Assembly: GCA_022453515.1 (NCBI GenBank)
Contig: JAJNNY010000027.1
Location: 1-64,000, forward strand
Length of the DNA: 64,000 bases
From: Astrocystis sublimbata
Lineage: Eukaryota > Ascomycota > Sordariomycetes > Xylariales > Xylariaceae
Direction of reading: 5' to 3'
Part shown: piece after piece, positions 47,898 through 58,590 of the stretch
Numbering within the stretch: the first letter of the stretch is position 1
How the letters are laid out: each line of letters opens with the position of its first letter
Position numbers and translations under genes: made by a program
Notes under the pieces: generated by a model
What the model was told of the DNA's origin: nothing
The model's input: the letters and a program-made list of their open reading frames with translations, nothing else
Databases searched by the model: none

Positions 47898-48698
47898 CTT
47901 GGCGGCTGTGTGGGAGGGAAACGCGGTCAGAAACTAGTTGGTTGACTCTGGGGAAGACTTATGTCTTGTTTCGTGTTCGCAGAAACAAAAAAGGAGAAAG
48001 AGCGTGTGTTCACTTTGATGATAAGATGAAGGTGACGGGACGACGTAATGGAGCGTTGGCAGGGACCTCAAGACGTTGGCGGCGGGAAGGCGGGCGAAGG
48101 CGGGTTTAGCTGATCAAGATGGCGGGGTGCTTGCAGGTTGCTTTGCACCGTGCTCTCCGAGGCGGGGCTGTCGTGTGGTACTGGAAGGGTAGGTACCTAC
48201 CTAAGCTAGCCTACCTGGTACTACGTGAATAGGCGTCGTTGGCGACCTTGACTACATCATTTTCTACCTACATACAGGCATGTAGGGACATACAGTATAG
48301 GCAGAATATGTTTTCAAATTTGGACCACCTATGAGTGAATAACCTGTCGCATGAGTTTCGACTGTTTTCTCCCAGAGGGCCGGATGAATCGCAGCATTGG
48401 ACCCTCATAGCATTATGTGCTTCTGACACACACACCACTGGGCAGTCTTTGACACATTTCAGATCGTGATAAGTTTTTAGTAGAGTTTTCGCTGTCACCT
48501 TTCGGGTGCGCAGCGCATGGCCCCCGTGAGTGAGTCTTGCTGTTCAAGCTGGATTCCCCATTGCTATGAGACCCAGAACAGACCGGATGTACCCATGCAA
48601 AAAGAGGCCCGACGTTGTTGTACACGGATTATGAGTTGGTTGTAGATTATACAGTGGGGATGGTCCTCCCTTCAAATAAAGCACCCCGTTCAGTGCAA

Positions 48699-48733
<35 letters not shown>

Positions 48734-48738
48734 TTTGC
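47898..48738. other. Intergenic, RUB1 promoter and PHB2 3' region
   Basis: 841 bp between two minus-strand genes. Contains a TAGGTACCTACC cluster at 48189-48215 and the GCTT microsatellite at its right end. No open frame with motifs. Confidence 0.5.
48701..48732. repeat. (GCTT)8 microsatellite at the end of PHB2
   Basis: Eight perfect copies of a tetramer, followed by ATTTGCTT variants that run through the PHB2 stop codon (48739-48741) into its last codons. On the PHB2 strand it reads (AAGC)n, immediately 3' of the stop. Confidence 0.92.
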
Positions 48739-49805
48739 TTATTTGCTTCCGTCGTTGCCACTGAACACGTTCAGGCCCAAGCCCTCGGAGTCGAGCAGCA
48801 GCTTATTCCGCCCACCCGCCTCCTGGAGCTGTGCCGCGATAGCTCGGGCATTCTCGATCTTCTTGAGCTCGACGTATGTCTTGCTCTTCTTGATGGCTTC
48901 ACCGATGAGCTCTGCTGATCGAGCCTCACCCTGTGCCTTGACCACCATGGCCTGCTTCTCTTGTCTGGCCTTGTCCACGATGAAGGCTGCCCTCTGCGCC
49001 TCCTGCTGTGCTACTTGCTTGGCCTCGACGGCAGCCGTGAACTCGGGGGAGAAGGCGAGGTGCTGCAAGAAAAACAAGTTAGTGAACCAGCGACATAAGG
49101 CCATGATGGGACAGCATAGATGGGACGAGAAGCCTACCGTGAGGGATACATCATCCAGCAGGATGTTGAACCGCGCAGCTCGCCTTGATAGGTTTTCTCG
49201 CACTAGTTTGGCCACCATCTCACGCTGCGTGATCAGCTGACTGGCGTTGAACTGCGCAACCACGCTCTTGAGAACCTCGTTGACAATGGATGGCAACACT
49301 CGTTCGTCGTAGTCTTGCCCCAAGGTCCGGTATATCTGGGGCAGAGCAGCGACCTCGGGACGAGAGAGTACACGGCAGGTGATGTTGACCATCTGCAAGT
49401 CCTTGGTGCCGGTGAGGGAGGACACGTTTCTCGGTCTCGCGCGGACGTCGTATGTTACGGGAGTCTCGAGCCAGGGGATCATGATGTGGGTTCCTGATCA
49501 ACAATGGCGTTAGCAAGACCAGGCGACGTTCACGGGACATGGCGAATCCTTTGGGGTGCCTTCAACGGACCTTCGCTGTAGATCTCCTTGCTCACACCAC
49601 TTAATCTCGTGTACTTGATCGCCCTGTGACCACCATCGACGTTGAAGAGCGAGTTCTGCAGCAGGACAGCGCCGCCGAACAGCAGCCCAACGGCGCCGAC
49701 AACCATGCCAGCACCAGGCGGAGGACGGCCTCCGGGGAAGCCGCGGCTGTGACGGACCATGGTCCGCATCTGGTTGATGTACTCATCCATTGGATTGCGC
49801 GACAT
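48739..49805 (-). CDS. PHB2: Prohibitin-2 (mitochondrial inner membrane)
   Basis: Forms the ring-shaped prohibitin complex with Phb1 in the mitochondrial inner membrane, acting as scaffold and chaperone (family knowledge). Three exons on the minus strand (49805-49571, 49493-49138, 49062-48739) give 304 residues. An N-terminal membrane segment (GAGMVVGAVGLLFGGAVLL) is followed by the SPFH domain: NSLFNVDGGHRAIKYTRLSGV, THIMIPWLETPVTYDVRARPR, LGQDYDERVLPSIVNEVLKSVVAQFNASQL. The C-terminal coiled coil includes EAKQVAQQEAQRAAFIVDKA and KLLLDSEGLGLNVF. The start (MSRNPMDEYINQ) is the first ATG in frame, though the frame stays open for about 80 more codons upstream without an ATG. Confidence 0.95.
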
Positions 49806-51578
49806 GTTGTTCAGCGGTGCAGGGTACGCCGGCACGTCAGGTGGATGCAGGTACGGGCGTTGGTATTGGCGAGTGATGAGGCGTGTTGATGGAACGGCTC
49901 CGTTGTGGTGGTGCGGTGCCGCGGTGATGGCAATATCTGGCGAGGAGCTTCTTGCAGCGCAAGGCGAGGGGGGTAGCTCTCCAAGGTTGGTAGTGGGCGG
50001 GGTGGGGCGAAATATAGATGAGACGGTCTTCAAAGCCTCCAACACCACTAATATTTCAATACTTTCTAGAACTACTCCTGTTTACTACCTAATTGTATAG
50101 AATATTTTCTAAACCAGTTCATTAGTTATACAATAGTTATTAAATGATTAGTTGCTTACGGAATGTTAAATCTTGAGTTTGTTTTTTATCCTATACGGTT
50201 AGGTAGGTACTAAGAAAGGATCTCATCTATTGTTCGCATCACCTCGGTGGATACTTAAGGCTGGGTTAGTGGTTGTAACTTTTACCACTGTGCCTCTATG
50301 AACTACGACGGATTAGGATTAGCTTATCGACTACCTTAGCCCTTCTCAAATGTCATGCAGCAAGGGAGTTAGTTGGGCCTGAAATAGATAATAGATATGT
50401 TCACTTGCGAAATCGTGGTTCTAGGTACTCCGTACTTGAGAAAGGGTCACTATGCCCTATTCTAGGAAAATACGATAAAAGTTGCTACGATAGGTAAGTG
50501 GCTGCAGTTGAAAAGCATACACACCGACAGATTATTGCTGAATAGTTGTATAGAAATAATCTGGCTGAAGTAGTCCCTAAAGTTTACAGTTTGAAGTTGA
50601 ACTACATTTAATCTAATTCCCATTCCCATCATCGAGGCATCAATTAGACAAGGATCAAGCATAATACTTTACATCAAATGTAACGGTTCGTTGTATTATT
50701 GCCAAACTTGAGATATATTTTAGTAGCTGTTACCTATATTAGAACAGAACTTAGCATTGATATTATAGTAGATGTTATGCTACTCTATGACCACACTTGA
50801 ACTCTTTCCGTGACTGGACTGAAATAATCCGTTGTAAATCTCTAGGGTGTCCATTGTTAGCGGCCTCTTTTCTCGCCTCTTAGCCTTAGACAACTTAGAC
50901 GAAAGATGATATTAACGCTAGCATATAGTGGAAATGTCCCAGAGCCACTTCGCTATGTTAAGAGCTTGACTGTCAGGTGCCAAGGTAGCATGAGCCTCAC
51001 CATGATCCAGGAGCTCCCTTGAAGAGGGCTGTTTGGGCTACGAGATTTGTGTATATAAGGACTGGGCGACTCCCACTGAATGGGAGAGCCCAGGAATCAG
51101 TAGAATTGACACCTGACCCCTATTATTCTACTTGGCTACATGGTTACTGCTAGATTCCTTTACCCTGGTGTAAAAGCATTTGGCATTGACTGTATTATGT
51201 TCAAGTATAAAATTAAGTGTGGTTGATCAATGCCAGTAGGTAGTGACAACCTACCACTCACCGATACACCAGATAAACATTAGAATTGGGCGGGCTGGAC
51301 TCTGTGAAGCAAGGAAAGCTACATGCCAGGGTAGTGAGTGGTATTTGAGATAGTGATCGATATGAAAGCCTAGGCACTTGGCTTGAGTCGGTCACAATAA
51401 GAGGCACGCAACAACCCTCCGATGACCTGCAATAAGTTTCTAGTTCAACATCCCTTTGCAATACATGACTATCCAATGGACTAATTTGCCACTTTCGCTC
51501 AATCTAAACCCTCAATGTCATAACATACCCCAACTCCACCAAGCTGCGCCAGCGCAAGCTTGATTCTATGTTCAACCT
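49806..51578. other. Intergenic, PHB2 leader then AT-rich block
   Basis: 1.77 kb. The first 240 bp are GC-rich PHB2 leader. From about 50045 to 50800 the sequence is markedly AT-rich and looks like old mutated repeat DNA, but no terminal repeats or coding relics are readable. A hairpin is present at 51064-51091, just after a TATATAAGG word at 51053-51061. No gene supported. Confidence 0.5.
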
Positions 51579-51866
51579 CTACTTTCGACTCTTATTTTTC
51601 TTTTTAGCCTCCTTGGATAGGCGCGCCTCTTCGTTCTCCCTAACCCCTCGACAATAAGGGCACTCAGTGTTGTATCTTGGGCACCAACAGAGGCCACAAG
51701 CAGTGCACAGTTCCAGGTGGTTTAGTTTCACGCAGCGAGTCTTGGCAGGCTGGCTGCAAACAGGACTGATCGGGTTTTAGTTTTGAATTGATCAAAATCA
51801 TATGTTAACATACCAATGGTGGTGCTGGCTTCCTGATCCAAGCATTGTGAATGATTTGTGAGTCAT
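51579..51866 (-). CDS. Small eight-cysteine protein with basic tail, unknown function
   Basis: Two small exons on the minus strand (51866-51814 and 51753-51579) give 75 residues; both splice sites are consensus (GTATGT and TTTGCAG) and the frame closes exactly. The protein opens MTHKSFTMLGSGSQHHHC, then carries cysteines at 18, 25, 34, 37, 40, 42, 49 and 52 with spacing C-x6-C-x8-C-x2-C-x2-C-x-C-x6-C-x2-C (key words: CTACGLCWCP, CPYCRG), and ends in a Lys/Arg-rich tail (EAKKKNKSRK). There is no signal peptide, so a metal-binding intracellular, perhaps nuclear, protein is more likely than a secreted effector. I recall no named family; the CxxC pairs suggest a compact zinc ribbon. Neighbours give no functional hint. 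Confidence 0.75.
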
Positions 51867-53134
51867 TGTTGAGGTTTTGTTATGGCTTCGGAAGGCTCTA
51901 AAGGGGTGAAATGATGTGGGTTAAGCAAAACAAAGATAGAAACGGATACATGACCATAGGGGAATGGTACTAATATACTTCCCAAACATTTGCTCGAGTA
52001 ACCAAACACCAGTCTTGCCACCCCCAGCGACAGAAACTCGACGGAGACGAAGTCTGCTTTGCCACTGTTGTATCATGGGCGGCTGCGCTGTCTCTTCTAA
52101 ATCATTCTTACACGACTAGCCACTTACAATACATAGTAGGGACGGCTCCACGCCTGAGAAGTTGCCGGAGAAATTCCAATGTGAGACAGTCAGGAATCAC
52201 GAGGCTATGTATTTATGATGTCACTACCAACGACGCATTTCCGACACCGATCTCTGGTTTTTTGGTGTCTACCTTCTCCATGACTTCAAATTCCAGCCCA
52301 TTCCGAAGAACCGGGGTTAAATTCATCCCTTAAAAACGAGGCTTGCAATATCTTACCATTTCTATTAAGGGTATCCTGCCGGCAAGCAGCTGGAGGGTCC
52401 ATCACTGTAGAGACTCTGAATTCCTCATGTGACTACCCAAGGCTGAGCAAGTTTTAACTATAGGCTCATGGCATTGCAGATTTCTCATGTCATCGAGGGT
52501 ATCTCGCCACAGCGTCCAAACAACTTACCAAGGGAGCCTATCAGTAATGCTACTCATGTAGTTCAATATGAACTTAAGAAGTGGTACGTGGCTAGGCTAG
52601 ACTTTGGCAACCCGGTTCTAAAGTACAAGCTTTGGTGCCGGGTGTAGAAGATGGTTGTAACTCTTGGCTCTTAATTCATTGGAGGGTAGTAACTAGGTGA
52701 TAGTAAGAGGTAGAGTAGAAAGTATTTGACTTTCCGCCAATGCTGACAGAGCTGAGAGCCAGCCAATGAGCGTAAACCTTGGAACCCGAGAATACGGAAC
52801 CCAATGAGCAATGCAGGGAGGTCGGCGAGGACCGTCGCCTCTCCATCTTCGGCCCGATAATCCATCCCTGGTTTCTATAACGGCTTCATGGTCCAGACCT
52901 TTCTGTCACGCGGTGTCGATTTTCGCATACCGACTGAGGTCACAAAGCCAATCGAACGGCCGACGAAGATGTCACCACTGCTCAGGCGCATTTCCTCGCA
53001 GCAGACACTTGTCCTAGTATTATATCGGAAGTGGTTTTGATCATGATGCGCAGAAATTAGTAATAGGCCAAGAGCCATGATTGTGCTGAACAACTAATAC
53101 AGCTACTTAAGTCGCTACCAGTGAAGTCCATCGT
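51867..53134. other. Intergenic, nothing recognised
   Basis: 1.27 kb upstream of the small cysteine-rich gene and downstream of the kinase-like gene. Short overlapping open frames only. Confidence 0.5.
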
Positions 53135-54370
53135 TCAATCTTCGCAGATGAAGCGCATCAGATCACATTTCAGACTAATCCAATCCTCTTCCTCATAACG
53201 TCCTGTCCCCATATCGTAAAGGATGTCCGCGGCATCAACATCAGCTTCCACGACAGCCTGAACGAATTTCTTGCATATCTCTAGACGACTTGGGAAGTGC
53301 AGCGCAGCAATCCATATCGCCTCGAAAATATGCGACTTCTTCGTATATTTCCAATCGCCCTGCCACTTCAAAGCCTTGCCTAGTTCAGTGTTATAATGCG
53401 CTCGGTAGCGTTCTAATGTAGCTGGTGAATCCTCTGTATCAGTCATCATCGGCCAACCGTACATGAGAGGATCCCAATCGCGCGTAATCCACCCCGGGTA
53501 ACTTGCATATCCCACGAAGCGTGGCATAGTTTGGGCGAGATCCCAGTCGATCATTCCGGTGACGGTACCTTCATTGTCAACTAGGAAGTTCTGCGAGTCA
53601 AAATCCGGGGGACTCAGAACAAAGCTCGACGGTAAATCAGCGGTTGGTAGACATTCCAACAGGAATTCTGATACCTGGGCCGCTGCTTTAGTCCATGCAT
53701 GTCTATTCTGGTTGAAACTTCCGCTGGTTTTGTCACGCAAAAACAGCGAGGTAGAGTCATATGGACCCGAGCCGATAATCTGAAGGCTACCATCTTCCTG
53801 TTCATCCCAGTCGTACGAAGGGCCGATGACAGTCCTGTCAAATCCGCTTTCCATGACGGAACCCATCTGATCAAAGTGAAAGCAAGAAAGTTGAGCCATG
53901 GCTTGTGAGAGGCTTGTCAAAATCCTCAAGCGGTATTCTTCGCGCGGCAAGGTGCCTGAATAGTCAAACCAAACCTCAGACACGGGCTTCCCAGCAATGA
54001 AGCTCATGCATAGGTATGGTGCACCAATCTCGTTGTTGACAGTGGTGTCTAGGGCGTAGATTTCAGGCACTGGGATCGTGGTTTTGCTCCGGATGAGGCG
54101 TAACGTGGCAGCTTGGGACTCCATGGCATCTGAAGCGGCTTTTGTAAGCCCGGATCCCCAGCCTGTAGCGGGCACTCGGATGACGAGCTTGACGCTTTCC
54201 AAATCAATGACATGGACTATGTTGTATGAACCGCTGAGTCGTGCAACAAGCGTACCCCTTGCGTTTGGGAGAGCTAAGCATCGCTTTGCGATATTCGAGG
54301 CGAGGAGGACGATAGATTCCGGCGCGATGGCCACAAGAGGACCGAAAGTCTCAGTATTTGGACTCTCCAT
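53135..54370 (-). CDS. Aminoglycoside-phosphotransferase-fold (APH) kinase-like protein
   Basis: Single frame of 411 residues from the first ATG (MESPNTETFGP). The APH/choline-kinase-like fold is visible: an N-lobe with LVARLSGSYNIVHVID and KLVIRVPATGWG, a helix with EIYALDTTVNNEIGAPYLCMSFIAGKPV, then the catalytic loop PPDFDSQNFLVD (about residue 250) and the metal-binding GMIDWDLAQTMPR. Fungal members of this large family usually have HPDFD or HGDFD; here the first His is Pro (codon CCC, one base from CAC), while the catalytic Asp, Asn and the later Asp remain. Members phosphorylate small molecules or are uncharacterised, so no substrate can be given. It stands alone between housekeeping genes. 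Confidence 0.85.
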   Translation of the reverse strand: MESPNTETFGPLVAIAPESIVLLASNIAKRCLALPNARGTLVARLSGSYNIVHVIDLESVKLVIRVPATGWGSGLTKAASDAMESQAATLRLIRSKTTIPVPEIYALDTTVNNEIGAPYLCMSFIAGKPVSEVWFDYSGTLPREEYRLRILTSLSQAMAQLSCFHFDQMGSVMESGFDRTVIGPSYDWDEQEDGSLQIIGSGPYDSTSLFLRDKTSGSFNQNRHAWTKAAAQVSEFLLECLPTADLPSSFVLSPPDFDSQNFLVDNEGTVTGMIDWDLAQTMPRFVGYASYPGWITRDWDPLMYGWPMMTDTEDSPATLERYRAHYNTELGKALKWQGDWKYTKKSHIFEAIWIAALHFPSRLEICKKFVQAVVEADVDAADILYDMGTGRYEEEDWISLKCDLMRFICED

Positions 54371-55433
54371 GGCGGAACGTGCGAGCAACAAGGGCACAAG
54401 CGGAAAGATGGTGAGTGTTTCTGAAATATTTTATTGGTGAGAGTCACCCATTTATATGTTCCTACCTGGCGGATCTTGTGTCACACTCGCAACGAATCAA
54501 CCATACATTGCCGGGTTTCCAATGTTATACACATTGGCCAAGGCAATACAGGTGCCGAAGTTCAACCTCACCAAAGGGAAGCTGACGAAGTCGCATGCCA
54601 CAAATACCTTATAAGTGAAGCATGAATCACTATGCCATGTCTGTAGCCAGATCACGGTTATGGATCGATTGTTGAATGAAGACTTTATCGCATTGCTCCT
54701 AGAATCAAGCGAAACGAACCTTGAAGAGCGTTGTGATTAATCTCCGTTTCCTGGCACGCCTGGGTGGTGCCCAATACAGGAGAGGAGGTGGGGGTTCTGC
54801 GAGATAATATTAGTAATGATCTAAATGTCATTAGAGATGGTCCAAGGTCTTAGATTCGATCTTCAATATGCATACCTGGGTAGTATGTTACATGTTATAT
54901 AGCTAACAAAGGCATGTTTGAGTATCGTGATAATGTTGAGGTTTTGGAATCCACAAATACTCTAAATCGCTACAGTACGAACTACATAAGCACGTACCTA
55001 ACCCATGCATGCGACTCCGTACCTATCCCCGGTCTGTCGTTACTGATCTAACCTAGAAGGGAAAGATGTGCACATCCGGACTTAGATCTTGGCTTGAGGG
55101 AGGTACCCACTACAGGCTAAGCTAACAATGATTTTAGCAGCTACCTCCTACCTAGCCTACCTGTCGAGCCTGTTGCGGACATCAACAAAAGATTAGTGTC
55201 GCAAACATCAAAGACGACGGCCGTCTTTCAGTTCAACTGCCCATACTTATCACTTCCTGCGCCGCCTATCACCGTCGCCGCACTCAAACTTGTCCATACA
55301 CAACTACAATTAGTCACGCGATTTACCGCACTGTCAGACTGTCTCGCGATCTGACAGATCATCACGCCGCCAGCAGAGCGGTCTCTCATACCTCTCGTGG
55401 TCGGGTGCACCTGGGCACCATCTGCCGCTCATC
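54371..55433. other. Divergent promoter region (APH-like gene and CstF-64)
   Basis: 1.06 kb with TAGGTACC-type words around 54990-55020 and 55100-55165. No open frame with motifs. Confidence 0.5.
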
Positions 55434-56467
55434 ATGTCCACCAAACCACCATCGCGGGTCGTCTTTGTCGGCAACATTCCCTATGGTACTTAAAACATCG
55501 CTGCCCCGTGCCAGTACGACTGACTGACATGTGCTCGCAGGTTTGTCCGAAGAGCAGATTAGCGACATATTCAGCACAGCAGGGAAGGTACTCAACTTCC
55601 GCCTTGTCTACGATCGCGAAACAGGACGACCTAAGGGATTCGGTTTCGCAGAATACCCCGATGCAGGTATGTTCTCGCTCACGCATTGCACGCCAGCACT
55701 GTCGGATGTCTACTAAACACTTTACCGGACCAGACTCTGCTGCCTCGGCAGTGCGCAATCTGAACGATTTCGACGTCATGGGTCGGAAACTCCGCGTCGA
55801 CTACAGTACCGAGGGTCGTGTTGATGGAGACGACGGTTCCGGTGCTCCCACTAATCATGGACAGAACACCAATGGCCTTTCGCACTCGACAGCCCCAGCG
55901 CAGCCAGGTTCGCTACCACCGCTGCCGCCAGGAAAGGAGCTGCCGCCCGGCATGACGGCCGCGGATGCCATCTCCCGTACCCTCAACACCCTACCTCCCT
56001 CGCAACTCCTCGATATCCTGTCCCAGATGAAGTCACTGGCCACCTCCGATCCTGCTCGCGCCACAGAGCTTCTCGCCCAAGCACCGCAGCTTTCATACGC
56101 TATCTTCCAGGCTCTGCTGCTGATGGGCCTGGTCTCGCATGAGGCCATCCAGTCTGTCTTGGACCAGAGTGCCGCGCCCCCGCCTGTCGCTCAACCAACC
56201 CCGATCTACCCTCCGACGGCCGCTGGCTACACAATGCCAGCCACTTCAACGCCGCCAGTCTCGGCACCTTACGCACCACCGCCTGCAGCACCAGCACAGG
56301 CAGCCTATGCGCCCCCAGTGGCCGCACCCCAGGCAGCCCAGCAGGACCCGGACGCCCTCATGCAGGCCGTCATGAACTTGCCGCAAGAGACCATCGATCA
56401 ATTACCCGAAGCCGAGCGGCAGCAAATTCTCGCTCTTCGAGCTAGCTTTATGGGACAGCGGCGCTGA
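55434..56467 (+). CDS. RNA15: Cleavage stimulation factor 64-kDa subunit (CstF-64 / RNA15)
   Basis: Binds the downstream U/GU-rich element in pre-mRNA 3'-end cleavage and polyadenylation (family knowledge). Three exons (55434-55485, 55541-55666, 55734-56467) give 303 residues. An N-terminal RRM shows RNP2 VFVGNIPYG and RNP1 KGFGFAEY, with YDRETGRPKG between, both rebuilt across introns. The hinge domain that binds CstF-77/Rna14 is LLDILSQMKSLATSDPARATELLAQAPQLSYAIFQALLLMGLV. A Pro/Ala-rich linker leads to the C-terminal three-helix domain (LMQAVMNLPQETIDQLPEAERQQILALRASF). Domain order and length fit fungal CstF-64 exactly. Confidence 0.94.
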
Positions 56468-58590
56468 GCGCAATAGTACGCGTATCAGAGGATGCAACGT
56501 CACCAGCTAGCTTGAGTCAATCCTGACTAGGTTGTGGAAACTTACATTTGCGTCGGCACTATACTGATACTGTCTCTAACGACAAACACATTCACGCCCC
56601 TGGAGCTCCCAGCCGACGTAGCGGGCCGCCCGCAACGTGCTTGCGTAATTCTGTGAAGTCTGACAACTGGAATTGACTTACATCCCGGCCTTCTGGCTCG
56701 AGAGGTTGGCTTGAGTCGACCTCAAAAAAGACCTTATTCATTACATTTCCAAGGGTAGGGCTAGCTGTTGAAGCGAGGACTGGCGTTCAGGCAATTGGGC
56801 TCGGCTCAACAGCGGATACCTCGTCCTTCTGGACGGTATCCTCACAAAGCATAAGGGTACAGGCCAATAAGTGAAGTTATCACCAGGCCGTAACTGAGAG
56901 GCGAGCGTCGAAAGAAGAACTAAAATTGGGAGACACCACGAGAGAACTTCGCAGGCCTCTGTATATGCACCACGACAGTATACGATCATCTTAAAGCAGT
57001 TGGTTCGCTTTGATCGTATATGAGATGCGACAGGGTCGGGGCAAGGTTAGTAGCGTGTGGCCCTGACCGGCTCGTGTGTTCTATATAAAAGATACAACTC
57101 AATGACATTTTTCTATTTGACGATGGAACCTAGGTACTTACCTACGCGGAGCATAAGTTGAGGAGTGTGCTTCAAGTTCTCATCAAACATGGCTTCTGTG
57201 ATAAGTAATTCCCTTGTTCTCATTGGGTGATTCAATGCAGAGAGATACTTGTGCGCACCACGTATTCCGAGCTCCCCAATGCCCCTTGTACGTTGTTGTA
57301 CGTTGTACTATGGATGGAAAATGGATGGGGTCACCCTGGCTGGGCCCGTGGTGTGAAAATTAAATGAAAGTGCCCTTCGCAACAGAGGACTATCATACTA
57401 GGTAGGCAGACATTGTTAATTCTTTCTGGCCCAACATAACTACTATGATTGTTATCTAACAATAGGGACGGTTTTAAACCGTCTATCTGTTTTCCACACT
57501 ACATCCACTGGGGGTACGTCAGCGCTACGTAGTAGCTACGAGCGCATAAAGGCGTACAGGCTTACATGTAAGGTACCTTCCACCACTGATGGGGCCACGA
57601 CGTCACATATGTAGGTACCTCAGCATATATGCGAGCCATGTACCACCGAGGCACGCGACCAGCGTCTCGCGGCGGGGGCAAACCATCCCGTCGGGCATGG
57701 CAGGGAACTGCACTGGGTAACAGCAGGAACTTAGCAGCTCCCTGGTCTACAAACTATCTGCAGCACCTACTTCGTGCACACTTGGCAACGGATGCAGAAC
57801 CGAAGCTTGAAGAGGTAGACTACTAGTAGGAGTAAGTAGGAGTAGGAGTAGGTACCTAAGGTACGATACAAGAGGTACCTTTTTGAAAAGCTTTGACATT
57901 GGCAGACCAACGCAAAACTCAAACCCAAACCCAAACCCAAACCCTACCCGTCCGTCATGCCCCGTCATGCCCGTGGCTGATTGACCTGATTGAAGTGATT
58001 GAAGCATTACTTAGACTGTTTCGGTTTGTCCAATCTCGCCAATCTACATCTCCCCATTTCAGCCCGGCCCTGCTTCCGCACCGCCAGTTGTCCAATATCA
58101 CCATCCAATATTGCAAGCATCATCGACGTTGCAGCACACGCCCAGCACCACACCACTGCACTCCGCACCGCATCCCGCGATCCCACGTAGTCTTACGCCA
58201 ACAGCCAGCCCGTTTCACCACCACCCTATTGGATCACCGCCCTGTTGGAATACTCCATTGGGCCACTTCATTGGGATACTTGATAGCACCGCTCCATTGG
58301 TTGTTGCAGCGACGCCGACTGGGCGAGAGTGTGCTGTCCAGCGCCAGCGCAGCCCGCATTCGTCCGATGATCCTAGCTGACGACGCCGCCGCTGCCTCGT
58401 TTCCATCGTTTCGACCTCGTCCGACTCGTCAGATACTGTTATACTCGATACGCTAGTCCCGAAACCGGCTGTTGCGCTCATCACAGACTCCAGACTCCAG
58501 ACTCCAGAGTCCCTGACAGACCCATCCCGGTCCTCTATCCTCTGCCACCCGCGCGCAGCGTGCCGGCCAGGTCGCGGGGTGTCTGTCGCA
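56468..58590. other. Intergenic, promoter and long leader of the CorA transporter
   Basis: 2.1 kb. Holds a GTAGGA-type repeat at about 57826-57852, a C3-run tract at 57924-57949, TAGGTACC words at 57130, 57610 and 57850, and a small GACTCCA tandem repeat near 58486-58510. From 58030 the sequence is C-rich like a transcribed leader; a 187-codon open frame there (57893-58456) has biased low-complexity composition and no motif. Confidence 0.5.
57924..57949 (-). repeat. Five G3 runs on the minus strand, G-quadruplex-type tract
   Basis: The plus strand reads CCC five times separated by AAA, AAA, AAA and TA; the minus strand therefore has five GGG runs with 2-3-nt loops, which meets the usual quadruplex pattern. 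It lies about 640 bp upstream of the CorA transporter start. It differs from the fungal telomere unit TTAGGG. Confidence 0.8.

Noticed and set aside
57912..57949. Interstitial telomere repeat
   Set aside because: The unit is AAACCC, not the CCCTAA used by filamentous fungi, and only four copies are present.
57893..58456. A 187-codon frame upstream of the CorA transporter
   Set aside because: Low-complexity composition from a C-rich leader, no motif, and separate CorA start with strong family match downstream.
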